From Lentisphaerae bacterium RIFOXYA12_64_32 (GTDB taxonomy: Bacteria; Verrucomicrobiota; Lentisphaeria; Oligosphaerales; YB12-FULL-65-16): a stretch of DNA of 37,121 nt. Within the stretch, counting starts at the first letter, position 1, and the number at the start of each line of letters is the position of its first letter. Both the position numbers and the translations under genes were made by a program. The notes under the pieces were generated by a model. The model made no database searches, was not told the origin of the DNA, and saw only the letters and a program-made list of their open reading frames with translations. Below, in pieces: positions 1-8,543 of this stretch. The stretch covers positions 1 to 37,121 of the forward strand of contig MHBL01000292.1 of assembly GCA_001803235.1 (NCBI GenBank). Direction: 5' to 3'.

Positions 1-53
1 TCTTCGTCTCTGATCTTTGTCTCAAATCTTTGTCTCTGATCTTTGTCTCTGAA
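1..53. repeat. TCTTTGTCTCT-type short tandem repeat (family I, copy 1)
   Basis: Four imperfect copies of a TCTTYGTCTCT word run from the window edge and end at GTCTCTGA. The same word occurs in tandem at 29389-29466 and singly at 31817-31829, where it sits just before strong ribosome binding sites. Here no convincing gene follows on the plus strand, so this may be an orphan copy or the leader of a lost gene. Confidence 0.75.
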
Positions 54-104
54 AGTGCGGGCGGAAGGGGACGGGCCCTGATCCGCTTATGGCACCGGTC
101 GCGT

Positions 105-308
105 TTACTTGCGGGCCACGCCGCCGCGCGTTGCGGTGAGGGAGAGGCGGCGCACGGTCACCAGCGCGCCCGATGCGGTGGCCACCCGCTGGCCGGTCCA
201 GCGTTCTCCGACGATGTCCGAGATCGTCTCAGCCGTGAGGCCCTGGGACGCACCCCGGGCAGGGGCTGAGTTCGTCGTGATTGCGTGGTTTTCTTCGCTG
301 CGTGCCAT
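105..308 (-). CDS. Small hypothetical protein (67 aa)
   Basis: I do not recognise this protein. The start is the ATG at 308, preceded on the minus strand by GGAGTGAGGTGG, a purine-rich ribosome-binding-like stretch. The first 25 residues are polar and Ala/Thr/Ser-rich, followed by a short segment (GLTAETISDIVGERWTGQ) that could form a helix, and a basic C-terminus ending in ARK. No signal peptide or membrane segment is visible. It lies downstream, on the same strand, of the receiver-like pair at 1050-2169 but 740 bp away, so it is probably not in their operon. It could equally be a chance frame. Confidence 0.4.
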   Translation of the reverse strand: MARSEENHAITTNSAPARGASQGLTAETISDIVGERWTGQRVATASGALVTVRRLSLTATRGGVARK

Positions 309-1049
309 GGTCCACCTCACTCCGGTATCTCGGTCTCGCGTCTCCTGGCGTCTCTGCTGTTGTCGAGAACGTCTGGTGCAGGCGGCGTGCCAACCTTGCG
401 CGCGACGCCAAAAAGAAACGACCTGTGCAATAACCCTGGCGGTCCGCAGGCGGAAGCAGGACATGGCTCCAGCCTTGCCGATTCCTCGCAGGGCCGCCGC
501 CCTGCATGGGAGCGCAAGACGGGCGCCTTGCTCTACTTCCGCTGAGCCCAGTCGAAGACAAAGACACGCACCAACCCCTGTTGCACAAGTCGAAAAGAAC
601 CATTTTCAAGTTCAGAACGAAGAGGAGACACCATCAACGTCGCCACCGGTCGAGGATGGATTGCGACGTGCTCGCCCCGGGGCGGGGACATCCATGTCCC
701 GCCCGGCATGCTGCAGGCGGAGTACCGCCGCAGAGCGCCCACGCTTTGCCGCGTGCGTACTCACGAGTCGGCAACAGCGCCTCGTTCGGGTTCCCGATCA
801 TCCGTTTCACCCGGTGCGACCCGAGTCGGTATTGAATCGGCCCCGGGCTGGCGACCGTTTGCCACCGGCCGACACCAAAACCCAGGGTGACGCTGTCGCT
901 TCCGCCTTCGTTCGCCACGGCGAACTACGGCGTGACGCGGCTGCCCTGGGCTATTATACGTTGCCCCTTCAGGGCAAGCCGATGGTCGCCTCGCGGCGGG
1001 CCTGATTCTCCCGGTTTCGCTGGCGCTGTTCTCGGCACCGAACTCAACG
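309..1049. repeat. Gene-free stretch made of repeat copies E1 and A1
   Basis: No gene is supportable here. Positions 464-560 match repeat E (inverted relative to 2405-2470): they share the CCAGCCTTGC and CCTTGCTCTAC words and a GCCCAGTCGAAG segment. Positions 741-1043 are a near-full copy of repeat A, also found at 4527-4789 and, inverted, at 22193-22410. This copy carries about 42 extra bp (around 902-943) that the other two lack. The 418-431 word GACCTGTGCAATAA recurs at 35704-35720. Long open frames across this stretch change frame relationship to A between copies and are not conserved as protein. Confidence 0.7.
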
Positions 1050-1607
1050 TCACGCGGCCGAGGGCTTGGCCATCTCGGCATGTTCCAGCGTCTGGCGCAG
1101 AAGCTGGAGGGCAATGGCGCATTGGAGGCTCCGGACGGTTACCGCCGCGGCGTCCGCGGCCACTTGGACGCAATCACAAGCCCCGTCACGGAGCGCCTCC
1201 GGCCCCAGCGTGCTCTGACCTTCGTGAAGCAGCACGAGCACCGGAATATCCGGAGCTTGCTCGGTAATGCTGCGCAACGCCGGTGACACCGTCTTCTGCC
1301 CGGGGGCAATGTCCAGCAGGACCACGTGCGGTGTCAGGACCGGCATCAAGTGCAGGCCTGCGTCCACGTCGCGCACCGTCACGACGTGCCAGGCGATTCC
1401 CAGTGCGCGGTTCAAGGCGCCGACCCAGTGGTCCGTGTCCGCGTCCCCGCCGCGGATCAGCAATGCGCACTGCAGGTTGGCACACACGCCGGTGGTGGTT
1501 TCGTGCGTGGCTGAAACATCCCGCGCTGTGCGCGTCCCGGCTCGCCACCCGGTCAGGGCGCCACGCTTGGCAGCCGCCGTTGTTTCAGTTCTGTCGTTCA
1601 TTGCCAT
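1050..1607 (-). CDS. Degenerate response-regulator receiver-like protein (pseudo-receiver 1)
   Basis: A protein of about 185 residues. The start chosen is the ATG at 1607 (MAMNDRTE), which has GGGGGAGTG upstream; longer frames exist but have no better site. After a polar 45-residue N-terminus, one CheY-like alpha/beta domain follows. The beta-3 strand with its aspartate is visible (VVLLDI), as is a beta-4 strand (IPVLVLL) and a GACDCV segment where receivers usually have GAxDYL. The acidic pair after beta-1, the Thr/Ser after beta-4 and the lysine after beta-5 are not evident, so phosphotransfer is doubtful. No output domain is present. It is a paralogue of the protein encoded at 1729-2169, which lies 121 bp upstream in the same direction. 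Confidence 0.65.
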   Translation of the reverse strand: MAMNDRTETTAAAKRGALTGWRAGTRTARDVSATHETTTGVCANLQCALLIRGGDADTDHWVGALNRALGIAWHVVTVRDVDAGLHLMPVLTPHVVLLDIAPGQKTVSPALRSITEQAPDIPVLVLLHEGQSTLGPEALRDGACDCVQVAADAAAVTVRSLQCAIALQLLRQTLEHAEMAKPSAA

Positions 1608-1728
1608 TTTCCGCACTCCCCCAATCGCTCTTCGCCATCGCGTCTCAATGACCTGCAACGCGGCGGACCGGGAACCCTGCTCCCGCACCCTGACGCGCGC
1701 CAGGCTACCGGCCGGTGCCGTCTTCGGG

Positions 1729-2169
1729 CTAACCCGCGAGTGCCGACTCTACAGCCCGTGCGGTCCGTACGGGGTCGTGGTCACCGCCGGGAACACATGA
1801 GCACGCTCCGGCACGGATGGCTTCCATTCCCATCTCGCGCTGGTACCGTTCCTGCCCCACCACGGCCACGATGGGGAGCGGGTCCGCCATGCCTCGGCGC
1901 TGGCGCAGCAACCCGGTGACATGCCGGGTCCAGCCGCCCACGTCGAGAATGACCGCGTTCAGCCCCGCCATCTGCACAGCGCTGACCGCCGTGGGCAGAT
2001 CCTGGACCGAAACAATGGTCCACGACGGCCCCAGGGCCTGGTTCAAAGCATGTATGAACTGGCCGCCGTCGCAGTCCGCCCGACTCCTGACCAGCAACGC
2101 GCGCATGCCGCCGTCCTGCGTCTGGCCGGCCTCGCCGCTCTTTATGATTCCGGGGGCTTGTGTGTGCAT
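1729..2169 (-). CDS. Degenerate response-regulator receiver-like protein (pseudo-receiver 2)
   Basis: A protein of 146 residues starting at the ATG at 2169 (MHTQAPG), with GAGAGGAA about 9 bases upstream. It aligns along most of its length with its neighbour: ALLVR versus ALLIR at beta-1, ALNQALG versus ALNRALG in helix 1, AVILDV versus VVLLDI at beta-3, and GACSCV versus GACDCV at beta-5. As in the neighbour, the beta-3 aspartate is retained but the Thr/Ser and Lys switch residues are not. No output domain is fused. Tandem duplication and shared loss of the same residues point to a scaffold or partner-binding role rather than a classical phosphorelay; this is inference. Confidence 0.65.
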   Translation of the reverse strand: MHTQAPGIIKSGEAGQTQDGGMRALLVRSRADCDGGQFIHALNQALGPSWTIVSVQDLPTAVSAVQMAGLNAVILDVGGWTRHVTGLLRQRRGMADPLPIVAVVGQERYQREMGMEAIRAGACSCVPGGDHDPVRTARAVESALAG

Positions 2170-3026
2170 CGTCGCCTGTTCCTCTCTGTGTTGCGCCCGT
2201 TGCCTTGTTGTCCTCTTTGGTAAAGCTCCATTGCACGCCGCGTGCCAAGTCGGACATTCGAGGCTCAAAACACCGGGTCATCAGAGACGGAATAGGCAAA
2301 CGGCACGGATACCCGCCGGCCTCCCGCGCCGCGTATTGGGGACATGAAAGGGACCGAAATGGGACAAGAATATCGCAGGGGAAATGATGAGCAGCCTGTG
2401 CGGTAAAGACCAAAGCGTGCCTTCGCCTTCGACTGGGCGCGGAAGAAGTAGAGCAAGGCTCCAGCCTTGCTCCGGGGGTTGGACACTTGCTTCGAGCAGG
2501 CAGGATGCCCGCTCATCGTCGAAACGGTAATCGCTTCACGCAATCGTCGTCGCAATCGTTCATCGGTATTCCATCCGCGTCGGTGCCGGTCCGGATCGAG
2601 AAGCGATTGCGAAGACGATTGCGAGTGCGATCACCGTTGTCCGGGGGAGACCGTTTTCCTCGGTGGCACCATCATCGATCGAGAATGCCGGTCTCTGCCG
2701 CGAGCGTACTCGCGAGTCGGCGGGAGCCACCTCGTTCTGGTTCCCCTTCTGTCTCTGGTCGTCATCCCGCTCGTAATCCCGCTCGTAATCGTTCCCGGTT
2801 CCGTGGCCCATCGACTCGGCACCGAACCATCGAGCGGGATGACGATTACCGTTGCGGATGTCGCCGAACCATCGAGCGGGATGACGAGCGGGATGACGAT
2901 TACCGTTGCGGATGTCGCCGGTCAAGTCCGATTGTCGGCTCGGATGGGGCGGATCAACCTCGTCCCAGAACAGTCCGATATGGTCCGCCGTTCGGGGCGC
3001 ACCGACGCATTCCGCCCGGCGCGATG
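2170..3026. repeat. Gene-free stretch: repeat E2, inverted repeats, partial A copy, 42-bp direct repeats
   Basis: No gene is supportable. 2405-2475 is repeat E with the perfect hairpin GCAAGGCT-CC-AGCCTTGC (2453-2470). 2525-2558 and 2603-2636 are imperfect inverted copies of a GCAATCGTCGTCGCAATCG-like word. 2694-2745 is a partial match to the left end of repeat A. 2822-2863 and 2864-2918 are direct repeats (CGAGCGGGATGACGATTACC core); the second carries a further short internal duplication. CGTAATCCCGCT words at 2762-2790 are related and inverted. Confidence 0.65.
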
Positions 3027-4490
3027 CTACTCACCCAGGGGGTGGGCGTCGAGCCAGGCCTGGACCTTTGCCCGGAGGCGCCGGGCATAGACCAGAGCGC
3101 AGGCATGCCCTCTCGACGGCGGGATGCGGCGCAACCGCAGCAGACCACGCACTCCGTGGCAACTGCGAACCGGGACTTCCAGGATGCAGGCATCCTGCCC
3201 CATCTCTGCATCATCCTGGATGGACGTCGTCCAGGCGAAGGTGCGATTGTGCGTGCCGCTCAAGAGTTGGCATTCGGCCGTCTGCAGATTGAGCGCTTCA
3301 AAGGCCGGGATCATGGCGGCCCACACATCATCCAGCTTCTCAGCCTTGTCGATGCGCACCAACGTCTTCTCGACCTCCACGGCGGCGACGTCTTCATTCG
3401 CCTTGCCGGCCACGTCCTGCAGGATACGCTCGCGCAGTTCACGCAGGTCGAGGACCGAAAAGACCCGGATGAACACAAAGGCCAGGACGCCCATGACCGC
3501 CAGGACGAGGAACGCGACGGTGTTCCGGCCAAGCGTCAGCAGCAACGCGGCGCCGCCCAGCGCCAGGCACACGGTGTAGAGGACCAGAACGACGCCACGC
3601 GGACTGAGCCCCCGCGCCAGCAGCACGTGGTGAATGTGCCGGTGGTCGCCGGCGCCCACCGGCAGGCGATGCGCCCAGCGCCGCGCAATGGCCAGGGCCG
3701 TGTCGAACGCCGGCAGGCCCAAGGCCACGATCGGCACCACCATGGCGATTGCCGCACCGGTCTTGACCGAACCCATCAACGACAGTGCCCCGATCAGGAA
3801 CCCGAGCGTCATGCTGCCGGCGTCGCCGAGAAACACGCTGGCCGGGTGGAAATTAAACAGGAGGAACCCGAGGATGGCGCCGCCAAGGCAGGCGCACAGG
3901 TACATGCTGACCTGGTTCCCGGTCAGGTGGCTGACCAAGGCCATGGTCACGCACGCGAAGAGGCTGACGCCGCCGGCCAGGCCGTCCAGGCCGTCGATCA
4001 GATTGATCGCGTTCATGCAGGCCAGGAACCAGAACACCGTTGCCGGGTAACTCAGCAATCCCAGGTCGAGCTGACCAACACCGAAAGGGTTCGTGACCGT
4101 ACCGATGCGGACTCCGCTGGCGTAGGCGATTGTCGCGGCAATGAGTTGGAACAGCAGCTTGTGGCGCGGCCGCAGGTCCATGACGTCGTCGGCAATGCCC
4201 ATGGCCAGGACAATCACGACGCAGAGGGCCAGCATGGTCACGCGCCCGGCTTCACCGGTCAGTGCACAGACGGCGACGTCGGGGTGCATCAAGTACATGC
4301 CCACGAGTGCACACACGGAACCGGCGAGGATCGCGTACCCGCCGCTGAGGGGGATGGCGCCGCGGTGCAGTTTCCGATACTCGTCCGGGTGATCGACCAG
4401 GCCAAACCGGCGGCAGACGGCGCGCGACAACAGGTTCAGCGGCACGCTGAACACAAAAGCAAGCAAGAAGACGGTAACCGCAGTGGTCAT
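3027..4490 (-). CDS. WecA/TagO-like polyprenyl-phosphate glycosyl-1-phosphate transferase with C-terminal extension
   Basis: Predicted inner-membrane enzyme that transfers a sugar-1-phosphate (typically GlcNAc-1-P) from a UDP-sugar to undecaprenyl phosphate, the first step of lipid-linked glycan synthesis. Visible family signatures are DHPDEYRKLH with PLSGG near residue 34-50, the DDVMDLRP aspartates at 101-102, NAINLIDGLDG at 160-170, a FLGDAGSM loop at 220-227, and the cytoplasmic HIHH histidines at 285-288. About ten hydrophobic segments span residues 1-345. At 487 aa it is over 100 residues longer than usual family members. The extra C-terminal part (about 346-487) is soluble-looking, begins with a charged helix and is unassigned. 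The start is the ATG at 4490; the ribosome site is weak (GGATTGGA). Open frame continues upstream only through repeat A. Confidence 0.9.
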   Translation of the reverse strand: MTTAVTVFLLAFVFSVPLNLLSRAVCRRFGLVDHPDEYRKLHRGAIPLSGGYAILAGSVCALVGMYLMHPDVAVCALTGEAGRVTMLALCVVIVLAMGIADDVMDLRPRHKLLFQLIAATIAYASGVRIGTVTNPFGVGQLDLGLLSYPATVFWFLACMNAINLIDGLDGLAGGVSLFACVTMALVSHLTGNQVSMYLCACLGGAILGFLLFNFHPASVFLGDAGSMTLGFLIGALSLMGSVKTGAAIAMVVPIVALGLPAFDTALAIARRWAHRLPVGAGDHRHIHHVLLARGLSPRGVVLVLYTVCLALGGAALLLTLGRNTVAFLVLAVMGVLAFVFIRVFSVLDLRELRERILQDVAGKANEDVAAVEVEKTLVRIDKAEKLDDVWAAMIPAFEALNLQTAECQLLSGTHNRTFAWTTSIQDDAEMGQDACILEVPVRSCHGVRGLLRLRRIPPSRGHACALVYARRLRAKVQAWLDAHPLGE

Positions 4491-5050
4491 GAGTCCAATC
4501 CGTTGGCTGCCCCGCGCGCAACGCCTGCGCTTTGCCGCGTGTGTACTCGCACGTCGGCAACAGCGCCTCGTTCGGGTTCCCGATCGTCCGTTTCGCCCGG
4601 TGCGACCCGAGTCGGTATTGAATCGGCCCCGGGCTGGCGACCGTTTGTTACCGGTCGACACCAGAACCCAGGGTGACGCTGTCGCTCTGCCCTGGGCTAC
4701 TATACGTTGCCCCTTCAGGGCAAGCCGATGGTCGCCTCGCGGCGGGCCTGATTCTCCCGGTTTCGCTGGCGCTGTTCTCGGCACCGAACGCCACTTGGCG
4801 CGTGCCCCCGCCCTCAATACCGCTCCTGGGGCCGCTCGGACACGGCCCGGAGCCCATACGCGACCCTATGGCCATTTACTATACACGGTCACGGCACCAC
4901 CTGCCGCACGGGCGCAGGAATGGGTGCATGACCATCGCGTCGGACCAGGTACTGCCGGGTCAGTAATCCAGACCTCCCCGTATCGAACGACCAGAACGCC
5001 CACGCCTGCAGCCGTCTGCCCCGCGCAAGAGACGAGGGGAAGGGGCGCGA
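4491..5050. repeat. Repeat A (copy 2) and unassigned spacer
   Basis: 4527-4789 is repeat A in the same orientation as 741-1043, sharing the GCCCCGGGCTGGCGACCGTTTG-type core and the right end TTCTCGGCACCGAAC, but without the 42-bp insertion of copy 1. It ends 37 bp before the start of the WecA-like gene. In 4790-5050 I see no gene or repeat I can name. Confidence 0.65.
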
Positions 5051-5054
5051 CCTT

Positions 5055-5192
5055 ATGGAGTGCGGCGGCAAGTCCGCCACGGGCGGCGCGACACCGCTTT
5101 GGCTGAGACGTGTTGCCCACGCGACGCACCACAGCCAAAGCGGCGTCGCCGTCCCGCCCCCCTGGGCTGGACTCTGCCGCCGCACTCCACAT
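5055..5192. repeat. Long imperfect hairpin element (family J)
   Basis: Ends with near-perfect inverted arms: ATGGAGTGCGGCGGCA at 5055-5070 and its complement, with one inserted base, at 5175-5192. An inner pair, CCGCTTTGGCTG and CAGCCAAAGCGG (about 5094-5105 and 5131-5142), strengthens the fold. The whole 138 bp could form one long stem-loop. It looks like a small non-autonomous palindromic element; no transposase is nearby. Confidence 0.7.
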
Positions 5193-5375
5193 GGCCGTAG
5201 CACGGATGCCGGGCGCGGGAGTTCAAGTTGTCAGGGCTGCGAGCGTAGATCGGTGAGGTCTGGTAACCGGTCGGGGGATGAGCGGGCGGGGGGCCGCCCG
5301 CGGTACTGGAGAGCAGGGCGGAGACACGGGAGTCGGGGCCGTCACAAGGTCTGCCAGAAAACGCGAGTTTGCAGT

Positions 5376-5525
5376 CGTGGGGTGCCATGAAACGGAAGGG
5401 GCCCGGGAGCCCGCGATGACGCGGGCGCTCCAGGAATTAGCACGGAGGCTGACTTTGGAGCGCCCGCGTCCTCGCGGGCTCTGGAAGCGTCGCTGCCTGT
5501 TTCACCTTGGTATGACCGGGCGGCC
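5376..5525. repeat. Repeat C (copy 1), 26-bp inverted-repeat hairpin
   Basis: Inverted arms of 26 bp, reading GAGCCCGCG...GCGCTCCA at 5407-5432 and the complement at 5456-5481, with one mismatch. Outside the arms are conserved flanks: GGGTGCCATGAAAC-type on the left, and TTTCACCTTGGTATGACC then a CTGACGCATCACG word on the right. The gap 5193-5375 also contains a small GCGGGCGG/CCGCCCGC hairpin near 5281-5300 but no gene. Confidence 0.8.
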
Positions 5526-5700
5526 TGCGGGCCGGGGGGCGCTGACGCATCACGCATCACGACTTCCCTGACTTGAAAAGTCCATTGTCCATGGTCCATT
5601 GTCCACAGTCCCCAGTTGCGCGGAGCACGGGTGCCGACCCGATGTGGCGCGGATGGGGGTTCGGGAGCGACAAACAGCATTCAGGGGAGCGCCAAGAACT

Positions 5701-6999
5701 GTGGCAAATCCGTCATATATCCTCCGGGGCGCTCTGGTTATTGACCCGTCCAACGGGGTCCATGAGGTGCGTGACATTGCCGTGTGCCACGGCCGGATCG
5801 TGCCCGTGTCGGCAGCGCACGGTGCGGCGGTCGTCGAACTGCCGGGCCTGGTTCTGACACCCGGGCTCATCGACCTGCACACGCACCTGCGCGAGCCTGG
5901 ACAATCCGACAAGGAAACGATCGCTTCCGGCACCCGAGCCGCCGCGGCCGGCGGCTACACCACCGTCGTGGCCATGCCCAATACACAACCGCCCATTGAC
6001 ACCTGCGAACGTCTGGCCGAGGTGCTGGAGCGCGTCCGCCGGAACGCCGTGGTCCGGGTGCTTCAGACCGCGGCGCTGTCGCGCGACCGGAAAGGCCGCG
6101 AACTGACCGATGCACGGGCCCTGGCCGGCGCCGGCGCCGGCGCCCTGACCGACGACGGGTCCTGTATCCAGGACGAGTCACTGATGCGCCGCGCCCTGGA
6201 GCAGGCGCGGGCAGCAGGTCTCCCGGTCATCGATCACTGTGAAGACGAGACGCTGGCGGCAAGTGGGGTCATGCACCCCGGCGTTGTGGCCCGAGAGCTG
6301 GGGTTGGCCGGCAAGAGCGCGGCGTCGGAGGAGGTCGTGGTGGCCCGCAACGGCCGGCTGGCGCTGGAGACCGGCTGGCCGGTTCACATGCAGCACCTCA
6401 GCAGCGCCGGGTCGGTGAACGAGGTGCGGCAAGCCCTGTCCCGCGGCGCACCTGTCAGCGCCGAGGTCACCCCTCACAACCTCGCCCTGACCGAGGAGGC
6501 GTGCCGGACCTGCGGCACGAACGCCAAAATGAACCCGCCGCTGCGCACGGAAGCGGACCGCCAGGCGCTCATTGCCGGGTTGCAGGACGGCACGATCGGC
6601 GTGATTGCCACGGATCACGCCCCGCACACCCAGGCGGAGAAGGCCAGGGATTTCGCCACCGCGCCCTTCGGGGTCATCGGCCTGGAGAGCGCCGTGCCGG
6701 TGTGCCTGACTCTCCTCTATCACAGCGGCATTCTGGGGTTGTCCCAACTCGTGAGTAAGCTGACCCTCGGCCCGAAGCAGGTGCTGGGCCTGTCGCAAGG
6801 CTCTCTGGAGTGCGGCGCGCCGGCCGACATCACGATCCTCGACATGAACCGCGAATTCGTGCTCGACGCCAGCCAATTCCGGTCCCTGGCCCGGAACTGC
6901 CCGTTCCACGGCTGGAACTGCCGGGGCAAGGCAGTGGCCACGATGGTGGCCGGCGAGTGGGTCTTCAGCGAACTGCCACACGTGACCGGGCGGGTGTGA
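5701..6999 (+). CDS. pyrC: Dihydroorotase (class I)
   Basis: Catalyses the reversible cyclisation of N-carbamoyl-L-aspartate to dihydroorotate, the third step of de novo pyrimidine synthesis, in the cytoplasm. All amidohydrolase metal ligands are visible: the HTH pair at 60/62, the aspartate in TDDG (151 or 152), His179 in DHCED, His232 in MQHLSSAGS and Asp305 in ATDHAPHT. The substrate-binding MPNT and NPPLR motifs are also present. Numbering from the GTG at 5701 gives 432 aa and ligand positions within one of those in characterised class I enzymes, with AGGGGAG 11-12 bases upstream. An in-frame ATG at 5653 would add 16 residues and is less likely. No pyrB or carbamoyl-phosphate synthase gene is next to it; the gene stands alone. 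Confidence 0.95.
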   Translation: MANPSYILRGALVIDPSNGVHEVRDIAVCHGRIVPVSAAHGAAVVELPGLVLTPGLIDLHTHLREPGQSDKETIASGTRAAAAGGYTTVVAMPNTQPPIDTCERLAEVLERVRRNAVVRVLQTAALSRDRKGRELTDARALAGAGAGALTDDGSCIQDESLMRRALEQARAAGLPVIDHCEDETLAASGVMHPGVVARELGLAGKSAASEEVVVARNGRLALETGWPVHMQHLSSAGSVNEVRQALSRGAPVSAEVTPHNLALTEEACRTCGTNAKMNPPLRTEADRQALIAGLQDGTIGVIATDHAPHTQAEKARDFATAPFGVIGLESAVPVCLTLLYHSGILGLSQLVSKLTLGPKQVLGLSQGSLECGAPADITILDMNREFVLDASQFRSLARNCPFHGWNCRGKAVATMVAGEWVFSELPHVTGRV

Positions 7000-7018
7000 G
7001 GGGGGCAACGTGGCCTGA

Positions 7019-7206
7019 GCGCCGTGGCTCGGTGCGTCCCGCGCCGAAGCAGGGTGCGCTCGACCGGCTCTGTCCGGCGACATGTCCGCCATAGCCAGAG
7101 CGACGGCGGAAACTGCTCGCGCGACGACGGATCCCCGATCGAGGGGCTCGGTCCGGGACGGACCTGAGCACTCCACTGCGGTCCCGGAGGTCCCGCGCCA
7201 CTGCCA
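7019..7206. repeat. Repeat B (copy 1)
   Basis: Array of short GC-rich hairpins beginning GGCTCGGTGCGTCCCGCG and ending GGTCCCGCGCCACTGCC. The inner module CTCGGTCC-GGGAC-GGACCTGAG replaces the GCC/GGC pair of copies 2, 3 and 5 with TCC/GGA, so base pairing is kept. This copy has extra sequence (about 7060-7120) between modules. Confidence 0.75.
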
Positions 7207-7210
7207 TCCC

Positions 7211-7251
7211 AGAAAACAAACAGGCCCGGGCGGCGATGCCGTCCGGGCCTG
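7211..7251 (-). terminator. Rho-independent terminator of the TIGR04073-like gene
   Basis: On the minus strand a 14-bp stem (CAGGCCCGGACGGC / GCCGCCCGGGCCTG, one wobble) with a three-base loop occupies 7251-7221. It is followed by the T-rich run TTTGTTTTCT at 7220-7211. It lies 24 bp after the stop codon at 7275. Confidence 0.8.
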
Positions 7252-7274
7252 GAGGAACGCAGACCTACGGAAAC

Positions 7275-7976
7275 CTACTTCGGGGGAACGTTGTTGTTGT
7301 AGCGGCCGTGCACGGCGTCCCAGCCCTCGATCTCCTCGAACGGGACGTTGAAATTCTCCTCTGGGCTCGCAACCGGGAACATGACGAACTCACCCGTGCC
7401 CTGCACCGCGCGGCTGGCGCAGAACCACACGCCCTTGCCGAAACCTTTCAGGCTGTTCTTTTCCTGCCTGTCACCTTTGACGACCTGGCCAGGGATCTCC
7501 GGCACAGCACCCACGATGTTGCGGAATCCGCGCTGCATCCGCGGCGCCATCCGGTTCCACCCATCCTTGAAAGTCGGGCAAAGGAACTCCTTCTTCGTCC
7601 CTTTTTCCCAGGAGTACTCACCGTCGAGCAACGGCCGGAACTCACGGTTCGTATTCGGGTTGCGGCTCCAGAATCCGCCCAACTGGATCACGCCCCAGCC
7701 GGTGCGCCCGACCGCCTGCGACGCACCCCGGAACGTTCCCATCACCGCACCCGCGGAGCGACTCAGGGCCGGCGACTCGTTGACGTCGCCGATGCCTTTG
7801 TTATAGCCCTTATGGATCTGGTGCGGGACTTCATACCAACCGGTGACGATATTGACCAGGCCGTGGGTGAAATTGCCGTCCATGCCGCGCACCAAGTCAT
7901 CCTCGCAGGCCCAGGCCCGTCCGCAGAATGCCAGCATGCCCGCCGCCATCAACCCCGTCAGAAAGACCTTCCTCAT
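7275..7976 (-). CDS. Exported TIGR04073-family-like protein with a duplicated motif
   Basis: The 233-residue protein has a classical signal peptide (MRK, hydrophobic core, cleavage likely after GRAWA, residue 23). The mature part carries the family signature twice. The first is RGxxNFTHGLVNIVTGWYEVP near residues 30-50. The second is RMQRGFRNIVGAVPEIP near 145-160, followed by a GFGKGVWFCASRAVQGTGEFVMFPV segment that matches the usual domain end. TIGR04073 proteins are reported mainly from genomes with exosortase systems in Verrucomicrobia, Lentisphaerae and relatives; their function is unknown. A strong AAGGAG site precedes the ATG and a terminator follows, so it is probably monocistronic. 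Confidence 0.75.
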   Translation of the reverse strand: MRKVFLTGLMAAGMLAFCGRAWACEDDLVRGMDGNFTHGLVNIVTGWYEVPHQIHKGYNKGIGDVNESPALSRSAGAVMGTFRGASQAVGRTGWGVIQLGGFWSRNPNTNREFRPLLDGEYSWEKGTKKEFLCPTFKDGWNRMAPRMQRGFRNIVGAVPEIPGQVVKGDRQEKNSLKGFGKGVWFCASRAVQGTGEFVMFPVASPEENFNVPFEEIEGWDAVHGRYNNNVPPK

Positions 7977-8489
7977 GTCGCAGCTCCTTCTCTTTGCAGC
8001 CTACCATTGGACAGACGGGAAAAAAAACGTCTGCACCACGAGCGCATCGCCCTCTGGTGCTCTGAACCCAAAATCTCCGTCTGCCCCAACAATACACCCA
8101 CCTGGCCTCAGGTCAAGCATGGGAATGTGTGGAAACCTTGACGCGTCAGCGTCCCCCGGGCCGCAGACGGCCCGGTCATGTGTGGATGTAACTCGCGTCC
8201 GTCCGCGCCGCCACGGTCCTTGCGGCCGTGGGGTACCATGAAACTGAAGGTGCCCAGAGCCCGCGAGGACGCGGGCGCTCCAGGGACTGGCACGGGGGCT
8301 GACTTTGGGGCCCGGGAGCCCGCGAGGACGCGGGCGCTCCAGGGACTGGCACGGGGGCTGACTTTGGAGCGCCCGCGTCCTCGCGGGCTCTGGAACCGTC
8401 GTTGCCAGTTTCACCTTGGTATGACCGAGCGATCGCCGCCCGAGAAGCGCTGACGCATCACGTGGAAAGCCGAACTCCGGAAACGGAAA
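7977..8489. repeat. Gene-free stretch with repeat C (copy 2, internally duplicated)
   Basis: 8228-8420 is repeat C. The left arm (GAGCCCGCGAGGACGCGG start) occurs twice, at 8257 and 8316, giving a 59-bp tandem duplication. The single right arm is at 8365-8390 and is perfectly complementary. Flanks match copy 1, including TTTCACCTTGGTATGACC and GCTGACGCATCACG. Near 8012-8030 a CAGACG/CGTCTG stem with an A8 (plus strand) loop lies in the untranslated leader of the gene ending at 7275. Confidence 0.75.
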
Positions 8490-8518
8490 CGGGCATCGCG
8501 CGTTCGGCGCGATGCCCG
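8478..8518 (-). terminator. Candidate intrinsic terminator for the oxidoreductase gene
   Basis: Perfect 12-bp stem CGGGCATCGCGC (8490-8501) and complement (8507-8518) with a five-base loop, 25 bp past the stop codon. On the minus strand it is followed by TTTCCGTTTCC, a moderately U-rich tail. Confidence 0.6.
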
Positions 8519-8543
8519 GGATCCGTCAGTCGCGGACCTGCGT

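Noticed and set aside
109..1005. A 298-codon plus-strand open frame near the window start
   Set aside because: Crosses repeats E and A, has no ribosome site and no conserved motif; the A copies at other sites do not keep this frame.
2487..4676. A 729-codon plus-strand open frame opposite the WecA-like gene
   Set aside because: It is antisense to a gene with full family motifs, composed of Arg/His/Gln/Asp-rich sequence typical of GC-driven antisense frames, and it runs through repeat A.
5407..5481. Repeat C hairpins as ordinary intrinsic terminators
   Set aside because: No U-run follows, they occur in both orientations, and some copies lie far from or upstream of genes.
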